The position numbers were made by a program, and so were the translations under genes. The notes under the pieces are model-generated. The model worked only from the letters and a program-made list of their open reading frames with translations. It searched no databases and was not told the DNA's origin. DNA of 64,000 nucleotides from Algoriphagus resistens (GTDB lineage Bacteria; Bacteroidota; Bacteroidia; Cytophagales; Cyclobacteriaceae): positions 1 through 64,000 of the forward strand of contig NZ_LMXN01000006.1 of NCBI RefSeq assembly GCF_001442615.1, read 5' to 3'. This document shows positions 1-10,800 of the stretch, in pieces. The stretch's first letter is position 1, and every line of letters begins with the position of its first letter.

Positions 1-1805
1 AAATCAGGCTCTGGTTCTGCTGGCAATTCCACATTCACTGTAAATGTGGTGAAATCAATGTTAAAGTCTCCATCAATCACCGTTAGCATCACCTCGTATT
101 GACCTACTTCATTATAGATATGAGTTGGATTCATTTCAGCTGAAGCAGTTCCATCATCAAAGTTCCAGGCATAGATCAGGTCCCCGTCATCGGTAGAGTT
201 CTGCCCGATAAAGCTGATCTGCTCTCCTACTTCAGCAGGGTTTGGTGTAGCACTTGCTACTGCTATAGGATCTACCTTTGGTGCATTCACCGTGATCTGA
301 ATCACCGTACTGTTGGACAAGCCCTCAGCATCTACCACGGTCAATTCCACATCATAAGTACCGGCTACAGTAAAGGTATGGATAGGATCTGCCAGATCGG
401 AAGTGATTCCATCCTTAAAGTCCCATGCATAGCTTACTATTGCTACGTCATCTGTAGAGTTGCTACCGGTAAAGCTAACCGCCTCTCCAAGCAAGATCTC
501 TTCCTTATCTGCAGTAGCAACAGCCACCGGAGCCTCGTTTACAATTACCTGATGTTTCTCTATCGCCAAACCGGATATACTCGGTCTGTTTGCAGTTGCC
601 GGCATATTGATATTCAAAACCCCGTCTGTCACTTCTACCTCTTCGAATACCAGCTTCATAGGATTGTTGCCTGCTTCCAGGAACAGATCCAGGTTATCTT
701 TTACCAGTGCGCCTTCAATCAGGATATCAAACACTCTTCTTCCTGCAATTCCACTTGGTGATCCAGCCGCCTTGCCATAATACAGTTCATTATGATAAGT
801 ACTGATGGTATAGGTACCGTTTGGTACAGGAATACTGTAATTCAGTGGCAACAGATTACCCATAGATCCACGTTCTGTCTGGTACAAACTAATAGTACTT
901 GCATTGGTATTGGTATAGGTATGCGTGCTGTTGTAGTAGCTAGGCGATCCTATATCACCCACAAATACCTTGTCGTCAAAGTTGACCGTAGCGCTGCTAC
1001 CTGTGTTCAAGTACAGACTAAACTCAATCTCTGGCTCGACCACAATCTGAAGCGTCGCAGTTCCGGTAAGTCCTGAAGCATCCTCCACTGTAAGAGTGGC
1101 AGTAAATGTACCGGCAGAAGTATAAGTATGTGTTGGGTTAGCTTCTGAAGAAGCAGGAGATCCGTCTCCAAACGTCCATTCGTAGCTCACCACCTCGAGT
1201 TCGTCCGTACTAGTATCACCGTTAAAGACCACAGTCAACGGAACAGTGCCCCCTTGGACGCTGGCTGTAGCTATAGCCACAGGCGGCAGATTCTCCAGTA
1301 CAGAAATGCTAAGTTCCGCCTCATCTGAAAGTCCATTGTCATCTGTAACAGTCAATGTTACCGTATACTGTCCAGGTGTAGTGAAGGTATAGACAGGACT
1401 CATTTCCGAAGAGTTATCCCCGTTGCCAAAATCCCATAGGTAATCCACTATTTCTCCGTCCGAAGTAGAACCACTACCGTCAAAGGAGACAGAAAGCGGA
1501 GCATTTCCGCTACTTACATCAGCAGTGGCGACAGTAAGCGGACCAAAGTTTTCCACCACCGAGATGGTAACAGAATCCTTACCTACCAGCCCGGTATCAT
1601 CAGTGACCGTAAGGACAACATTGTACTCGCCTTCCGCATTGAAGATAAAGCTAGGGTTTGCCACATTGGCAGTTCCAACGCCTCCAAAGTTCCAGGAGTA
1701 TTCAGCGATCGTGCCATTATCTGAGGAATTGTCTCCGGTAAACTGTACCGTCAACGGAAGTCTTCCTTCAGTAACGTCTGCTTCTACCACTGCAAGTGGG
1801 GCTTT
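1..1805 (-). repeat. PKD-domain array in the giant protein
   Basis: Five PKD-type domains of about 85 residues are visible: about 1555-1805, 1295-1548, 1035-1290, then 285-540 and 1-285 after an inserted malectin-like domain (545-1030). Each shows the family hallmarks: a P(V/L)-A-x-A/T opening, F-x-G-x-x-S-x-D, Y-x-W-x-F-x-D/N-G, NP-x-H-x-Y/F, and G-x-Y-x-V-x-L-T-V-x-D. A cadherin-like/putative Ig domain precedes them at about 1810-2090. PKD arrays typically act as rigid extracellular spacers. The array continues to the window edge, so the total number is unknown. Confidence 0.85.
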
Positions 1806-4800
1806 GTTGACATCCACCTGCAGCACACTTGAAGTGACCAGTCCATTGACATCGGTGGCAATAACATTGACCTCATAACCTGCCAAGGCAGTAGCGTCGG
1901 CATTACCGGAGATTATTCCATTTGCACCCATGGTCATCCAGGAAGGAATTGCTCCACCTCCCACTAAGGTAGCGGTGTACGTCAGTTTGTTGCCCGGATA
2001 ACCTTTATTAAATGATGCGGTGATATCCTGTGAGAAGAATTCCCCCTCATTGATGAACAAGGCATCAATCGCTTCAGCTGTAGGCACTGCCTCAGGTCTG
2101 ATGTTGGTAAAGTAGAAGGTATTGTCGTTCCAGTCACAGTTGGCAGATCCTGCACCACATCCACCCTGGATAAAGTCCTGAAGTACGATGTATTCGTTCG
2201 GAATGATGTCACCATTATGGTCTATTACTTTATACACCCTGATTCCCAAGAGATCCGGTCTGGCCCCGGTGATATTGTTACCCCCACTGGACAGGTAGTC
2301 CGCAATGGCAATTCTAAACGGCACCGTAATACTGGCCGCCAGGTCATTGTTGATGGCACCTGCTCCGTTTTTAGGGAATAAGGTCTGATAGTAAGCACTA
2401 GCGTGGGAGAAATTAATTCCTCCAACTGTGCCAGTACCGCCTACCTGTACAAATTTAGCTCCGTTGCTTCCAGGTCCATGTAACGCAGATATCTGGAATC
2501 CGATAACCGGTTTGCTTGGGTCAGCCTGCACAAAGTTGCTGGACAAGATCAGATCACCTTCATATCCTGCATCGATATTCTCAGGAATCGGGTAATTGGA
2601 ACTTGGTCTATAGGTTATGCTATTCGGAGGTGTAATAGTACCCTGATCATTCACTATACTGTTCATTTTGGACTGGAATCCGAATACGTTGAACAGGTCA
2701 TCAGAGTCAATCTCCACCCCACCTTCCGGTACAGGAGAGAATGCACCATGGAGCACAGCTGTATTATCTGAACCATTGTCAGCATTGGAGACTATCTGTA
2801 TGCTCTCCTTGAACAGCATATGTCCGTTACCGCCATGGTCACCTTTGAAGGTAATGTCCAGGTCAATGAATCCACCTGGTGCAATGGTACGAGGCAATGC
2901 CCCACCAGCTGTAATGATCTCGTATTCAAAATCATTCAGATCAGAGATCAAAATGTCAGAGACAACCAGATTATCCGTGCCTGTATTGTTTATTCTCAAC
3001 ACATTTTTATCATGAACCAAAGCGGTGCCCGGATTTCTAAGTCTGTGGAACGTATAATAATCGTTAGCAGGGAAACCTCTGTTCGTACCTGGAATTTTAT
3101 TCATATTTTCTATGAACAGCATTGCGCCTGTAGGCTGCTCTACAGTAAACTGGTAAGATTTAACTGACTTATTACCATTACCGTCTTCCGCTTCCAGCAA
3201 AACTATATAGCTACCCAAATCTGTCAGTGTTATTGGATTGGTATAATCCTGCAAAGCCTGACCGTTTACACTGAATTGGAATCTTACAATTCCCTCAGCC
3301 GACCCACTCAGGTCAGTGGCCTGGGAAGATAGGGTCACAGGACCTCTGTACACATCTTCGGAGAACATCACCCCATCCAGGGTAGTCTCGATCAGCGGAG
3401 GCTGCTTGCCTGTCTGGACTGGAGCTATTCTAATGTAGTTCACCTTCGCATTTACACCTCCTGAAGCCAGGGATAGTCGGAGTACTCCGTTGGATACGAC
3501 TACGGTTTTTGTATCCTGGAAATGTACCGGCGCACTTGTACCTGCAGTTTCCTGGTTGTAATTGATCACATTGACCCCATTCACATCCAGGTTATGGTAA
3601 CTGTCTGTAGCGGTAATATCCCCTACACTGATGTTAACTGAATAAGTACCATTAGGAAGATTGACTACCCAGTCCCTAAGCGGATAAGTAGCTGCTGTTC
3701 TGTGGCCTATAATGGTTAGGGTATTTAACAAAGCATCATTGTTGGATGCAGTATTTCTGTTTCTAGCATTCTCAACCGCACTGGCAGGAGTGGTGGTACC
3801 AGGGAGCACCCACCCAAAATTCACCGCACCCTGCTCGGTAGTCTGAGCTCCATAAGGTGCACCCAGATCATTGATCCAGCCCGCAGGAGAAGGGGCAATA
3901 TTGGTAGGCAACTGGAAGTTGAACTGATAGGTAAATACCGGTTCAGTACCAGTCAGCGTGAGGTTAAGCTGCATCTGGTCAGAAGTATAACCAGGAGCAC
4001 TTGCATTGATCACGCCCAGGTATTCACTTTGGGACAGTCCCGCAGTATTGATGGTTATGTCAAAAGGCACACCCAGTTCGAATTCCTCAGGTAAAGTAAT
4101 CCAGGAAGCTGCGCTGGTAAGCGTCACTTCCGAGGCATCCAACCCTCCTGTAGCATTCAGGGTCACCTGCTGGGTGATACTATTTCCATCCGTTACAGCA
4201 GCTGATACATTGATGTTATCTGCTTCAAATTCCAGCTTCAGCGCACCGTCTTCATAAGGAATGACATTGTCAATGATAAACATGTAATCCTGATAGTCGC
4301 CGTTCGAAGCATCTTCAAAGCTTACCAAGTAACTGTTTTCAATCAGGTTACCGGCTCTGTCTTTCATAGGGTATGTTCTTACACGTCGGGCTACAACCCC
4401 ACCTGTTCCACCACTAGTCAGGTTTAAAGCGTCTTCTGTATAATTAGATCTTTGGAAGGAATTCGAAGTCACATAGATACCAAATATTGCGCTGCCCGGA
4501 TCAAAGAAATCATCACCTTCTGCAATTTCTGGGAATAGGGTCTGGGCATTGAAAATATCTGATGCGAGCACACCTACTTGATTTCTTACAATTGACGATC
4601 CATTGGTGTACCAACCAAAAGGCAAGGATTCGGCAGGAGAATACCTGCCCACAGGGGTAATGTTTACCTGACCTGGACCCGCTTTGATCCATTGCTGCAC
4701 CAATACCTCTTCACCTTTTAGAACTTGCTGCACACCATCGGCAAGAGAAGTCCAGCCTACATTGATACCAATACCTAAAGTATTGACTACAGCTTGAAGA

Positions 4801-7800
4801 GGAGGTTCATTTCCACCTTCAAAACCGTTTTTCTTAAGCGCATATAGGCCAAGTGCAAATTCGGAAGCTTCTGCGTTTGCCAAAGCCAGTACCATTTCAG
4901 CTGCATGGTAGCCCAGATTGGAGTTATTGAGCTCCGGTGCATAGGTAACGGTGTAATCAACAGATTCACCAGCTGCAAGGGTAACCGAAGTAGGTCCTGT
5001 AGTACTAAAGTGGCTTGCAAATGTACCTCTGAAAGAGACGCCGGTAATCTGAACAGGCTCTTCACTGTCATTGGTAATACTTACCACATGACTATCCGTC
5101 TTTCTACCAGGTCCTGCGCTGGAATTCTGTACTTCCACTTCAAATATAAGTTCTTCCGGATCAGCTACCAGAGAAACATCCTCACCACCAGGCGTAATTT
5201 GGGTAATACCCAAAGAATACAGTTTGGTATTGAATCCACCGGAAGCATCTATGGTAAGCTTGCCGTCTTCAACAGTAACAATAGCTGAACCTGAGGTAAC
5301 TCTAGTAGGCGCACCGACAGCTCCGGAAGGAACAAATTCATTTATGACATTGACCCCCTCTGCATTTACATTATGGATAGGGTTGGTCGTTGGATCTCCA
5401 TCCACATTCAGGTCACCAGCTCCCACAGTCACGGCATAGGTGCCGTTAGGCAGGGCAACTTCCCAGATTCCTTCTACCATTACCCCATTTGGAGTTCCTC
5501 CAGGAGGCACACCATTTTGGTATTGCATATGTATAATGGTATTCTGAATGAAGTCAGCACCTGAAACATTCCTGTTTCTGGTGTTGGCTGTAAGATCCAG
5601 CGGAGTGACACCGTCTGTATTCATCCAGCCATAGGTGTAGCCATTGCCTCTATCCCCATATGGTGAGCCACTATCTTTCTCATATCCGGCAGGCGTAGCG
5701 TCTGCAGGTGTGGAGAAATTGATACTAAGCGGGCCGAATGTAGGCGTTACCGGCTCATTATCCGGGATGATAGAGAAGTCTGAGAACGTGTAAACTACGT
5801 TTGCAGTAGCCTCCCTTCGCTTGGTGGCAAAAATCCCTGCAAAACTCAGATTCGAATACGAGGTATTTCCGTTTCTGTAAGCAGCCGGTAAAGCCAATGT
5901 ACCTACAGTAACTTCAGCACCTCCATTAAGGCTATAGAATCCTGTCAGGGTATTGTTTTCTACGTCCACATACATTCTTAGCGTCACTGTACTGGTATGC
6001 AAACCTGCAATTCCAGTAAGCTGTACATCATTATCAGCTGTATTGGGGGCAGCTCCGTTTATTTCACGTAACATCTGTACTGTACCCGGATTTGCTGTTA
6101 CCAATTTCACGAAATTATCTTCGTTCAATCCAAACCAGATACCTGCCTGCTCTGAATTGCCACTTCCATCAGTATATGGATTGACAATGGTGGTACTGAT
6201 ACTGAAATTGCCGAAGGCATCTGCATCTATTCCGGCACCAAGTGCATTGATCTGGGAGTTGACATCAGTGCTAAAACCTGTACCGGTACCATTTCTAATA
6301 TAGGCGATGCCATTAGCGGCATTTACCAGTAGATTTCCTCCTGAGAAGCTCAGTCGGCTTGGTTCAAAACCTGGAACAGCTGGGTTGGAGGTTGGTCCAT
6401 CAGCTGTGATTCTCGCTGAAGGATTATCCACCATGGTAAAGCCTGTATTTGCCATACCTCCTTCAGATCCTGAGAAATCCAAGTTGAACGGTAGCGATAC
6501 TGCCAGCTGGTCACAATCCAGTGTACTTATAGGAGAGCAACCCTCTTCAGGATTGACAGCTCCAAAAGGCTTGATGTTTCTCACGATCACTACGATATCC
6601 TGGTAATCAAATCCAGAAACATGTTCTTCAGTAGCGATCACATAAGCATTGGTTTCACCAGGTAAAGCATATACCCTTACATGGTGCGGGATTGCACCTG
6701 AGAAAGTGTTTAGCGCATCCTCACTGAACAGTTGTCTGTTCTGGAAATATGGCCACCTGCTTACAAATCCGAAACTGCTGATACCAGGATCAAATTCCAG
6801 TACCCCGTTTACTACAGGCTGTAAGGTCTGCCCATTGGTAACCGGAGAGTTGGATACGGTAAACAGTTCCTGCACTGATCCTGCATTTCCGGACTGGTAA
6901 TAACCAAATGCCACTACTGGATTGGAATCCGTAGGACCATACACACTCAAAACTTCAACAGATACCGGTCCATCAGAAGCTGCCTGGAATTCCTGTATAT
7001 CCAATTCATCCCCTATCAGTGAATTGTAATTGGTAGAGGCACCTGTGGTAATCAGGTTGGTAGATGGATCAACATCCCCCACATTTATAGCTCCGGCACC
7101 CAGATGGGTATCCAAAACCCACTGTAGAGAAGGCTCATTGCTTCCTCCGTTACCTTGCTTGCCCAAACCATTTAAACTAATGGTCACAGGATCTGCATTA
7201 TAACTGGAAATAGTCAACAAGGCAGTTTTTGTCCCGTTGGAGGTAGGGTTGAACGTAATAGTAAATGACCCTGAGTTTTGTACGTTTATAGTCTGCGGAA
7301 GAGCAGAAATACTAAACTGATCGCTATTTGTTCCAGTGATTGAGGTCTGTATATCAGTCAACGGAGCATTACCCAGATTGGAAATCAGGATTTCCTGGGT
7401 GAACACATTATCTCCCGCCGAAATAGCATCCCCGGCAAACCTATCTGTACTGAGTGCGATTACCGGCCTAGGGGAAGCCTGGTTAGAAGGCTTCAAGAGA
7501 ACAATCTGCTGTCTCGCATAATCAGAGACATAAATATTTCCGGTAGATACATCCTCGATAAGATCCAGCGGGTCACCGAATCCGGTAAATCCTGGTATCC
7601 CTATTTTAAAGGTTTGGACATCCCCGCCCGGACCATCAGGCACCAGGGCAATGATATCACTTCCACCACTGTACCGTACGACAAGCATTGCGCCTTGCAG
7701 ATTTCCGTTTTCCGCGTTGCTCTTATATTCTATGACACCGTTAGGTGATTTGTTCAGTTCAAAATCAAAAGCCGCTCCTCTGTAATTGATATCCGCTTGA

Positions 7801-10800
7801 ACTCCGTTATAAAGTGAATTGTCCACATCGGCATCGCCTCTATTGAGTACAAATTCCCCACGGTAAGGATTAGGATGACCGTAGTAACCGATCGGCTCAC
7901 TTGGATTAACCCTGAAAAGCCAGTCTTTTTGAACGTTGGTATTATTGATGGCTGAGATGGCAGGGAAAGAAGAAGGATTACCTGAGGTATTATAGAAGGT
8001 ACCGTTTGGCCTTCTCATTCCATCAATTGATGCTGGGGAGTTACTTCCTCCGGCTGTTCCGTTGGTAGGAATGTAAAGTTGTCCGTTTGAATGCCACACG
8101 AGATCATAGGCATTCCGGATTCCGGAGGCATAGATTGTCAATGGGGCATTGACATAATATGGGTTATAACCAGGGGTACCCAAATCAGTAAGTCCAAGAG
8201 TCGGTGAGCTTGTGCTGGCAGCTTTGATCGCCTCAATATTTCTTGTAGTTCTTACGTTCAAAGGTAAAGTGGAAGGCAGCTTGGTAAGGTCCAATCTCAA
8301 GGCTGCTCCGGAAAGAAGACTTTCCTCCCTTTGCCAAGCTCCATCATAGGCCCCACCTGCTGAATTACTTCCCTGTAGGAAATAAAGTACGTTTGGTTCA
8401 GAAGGTCTAAATGCCAGGCTGTTAGTCAGGTGATCACGGTTTGATCGAGGCAGCTGGGTTACCAACAGTTGTTCGTTCTGGAGATTTGCTCCACTTAACT
8501 TTGAAATATTACCATCCCAATCCGGTGCCCCGGCATTTACACCAAAAGAAACGTGTGTAATATAGGCGATAAGGTTTCCTGCTGTAGCAGCAGGGTCAAA
8601 TACGAATCCAATAGCAGTTCTGCTGTTGTTATAATTGGCTTTCCAGGAAGTTAATACTTCTTCATTGGCAAGGGTACCGTCCGCATTGATGGTCCATCTG
8701 TGGATGTTTCCATTGAATTCAATCCCATATAACTTTCCATCAGGGCCCATTTCCAATGTGGTATATTGATTACCGCTATCGACTACGCCTGCATTTGAGA
8801 ATGAAACATTGTCCAGATCGGTAGTGGGTCCTCCGCCCCCGTCACCTGTAGTAAAAGTAGAAGTAAATGCTTCAAGTGTAGCTCCGGAAACATCCTGAAC
8901 ACCATTGATCTCAAAAACATAGGTAGTGTTGGCTTCTAAAGGAAGAGCAGGAACCAGATTGATCGCATCACCTCCACCTGTACCGTTGACACTGGCATTC
9001 ACCGGGGAAGTACTTCCCTGTTTGAAGAGTCTGACTGTAGAAGTGGTAATCGTGCTATTGTTCAATCCTCCTGGATTTGGAAGGTAAAGGTTGTTGGCCG
9101 ATACACTGGTGGTCACCGAGACGTTTGTTGCGCCATCTGCGGGATTAACTCCTATAACACTAGGTATCAACTCTCCCTGTGTACTGGTGACTATTTCTAC
9201 AAAATTTATTTTGGTATTATGGCCTCCTGTCGGAGTAAGTGTCAACTTACCATCGGCCACCGTTATCACTGCGGTGCCGGTGGTGCCCCGTGTAGGACTA
9301 CCTTGCACACCTGATGCCACGTAGCCATCAATAACCGTGACTCCTTCAGCATTTATAGTATGCACAGGATTGTCTGCGGTTGCTCCGTCCACAGTGGGGT
9401 CCCCTACTCCAACGGTTACCGTATACGTGCCATTTGGAACTTCCATCTCCCACTTAGCATCAGGAAGATAGCCCGTACCAGGTGTTTCCACCGTACCATA
9501 TTGCATATGGATCAGGGTGTTATTCAATACAGAGACCCCACTGATCGCCCTATTTCTTGCATTGGGAGTCAGATTCGCCGGAGCAGAAGTCGCTGCATTT
9601 AACCATCCATAGGAATACCCGTTACCGCGGTCAGCATACGGGCTGCCGGAATCTTTTAGATAGCCTTGAGGGGCAGCTGTAGCCTCATCTGAGAAATTAA
9701 CTTTCAGATCAGTAAGTGGGGTAACAGTAAGATTGACAACCAGGTCAGCATTTGAATACCCGGACTCATCACTGTCCTGAGCGGTAATCGTAGTAGAATA
9801 AGTACCTGCGGTTAAACCTGGAACGAACTCAAACTGAAGTTCACCTACAGCAGGATTCTCAGGGAAAAGCAGCCAATCACCAACAGCATGGGGATCATCA
9901 CCCAGCGTAATTGGAGGAGTGCCTACACTTGAAGAAAGCGTTACATTGAATGGAGGGATGTCCTCTCCTTCTATGGCAGAAACATTTATAGTATTTGGGC
10001 TGAAAGTAAGGGTTTTAGGAGTATTGACTCCATCCTGCTCTACTGTAAAATAGTCATAGGTGGCATTGAAAGTAGTGCCATTTCTATAGGTATTATAAAT
10101 TCCTGCGAAGCTCGCATTCCCTTGCTCAGAATCCAGCTGTTTGCCGGTCAAAAACACCTGTGGAAGAGCCAACTCGCTGATAGCCGAATTGGTAACCTGA
10201 ATAAATTCGCCAGCGCCTATAGCATAATAAGAGGTAATGGTCATCTCCAGTGGATCAACTACCATCCGAAGGGTGATCGTATTACCGGACGCCCCTGCCA
10301 CTACCTGAATCTGATCGGTATTCGAAGCAACGCCTGCTGTGGAAGAAAGCCCATTGACTTCTTTTCTGACTTCAATATTGGCATTATTGTTAAAATCAAG
10401 TTTGACAAAATTATCATTATCAATACCGAACCAAATTCCCGCCTGGGCAGAACTTCCTCCTGTATTGATGTTTAACAATTTTGTTTCCAAGACTAAAGGA
10501 GCTGAGAAATCAGTTAATCCCACGCCCAAAGTATTCACTTGGGCATTGTTGGCCAGATAGGCTATTCCGGCCGAAGCAGCTATGGAGAGATTTCCTCCCT
10601 GAACAGTAAGTTTAGATGGCTCATAGCCGTTTACCGAAGGATAGGTCACCGGTCCATCCGCTGCCAATCGAGAAGCTGTATGCGGATCGGCCATAGTAAA
10701 CCCGGTGGAAATGCTGTTTGCATCGAGCAAACCACCCTCATTTCCGTTAAACGTGAGGTTTACAGGCAGGCTTTTAACAATTTGATCACATGGAAGCAAG

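Noticed and set aside
378-761. Plus-strand frames of 60-127 codons across 1-12500, and the short minus frames there
   Set aside because: They lie in other frames within the giant minus-strand gene, which shows continuous domain similarity; they are frame shadows.
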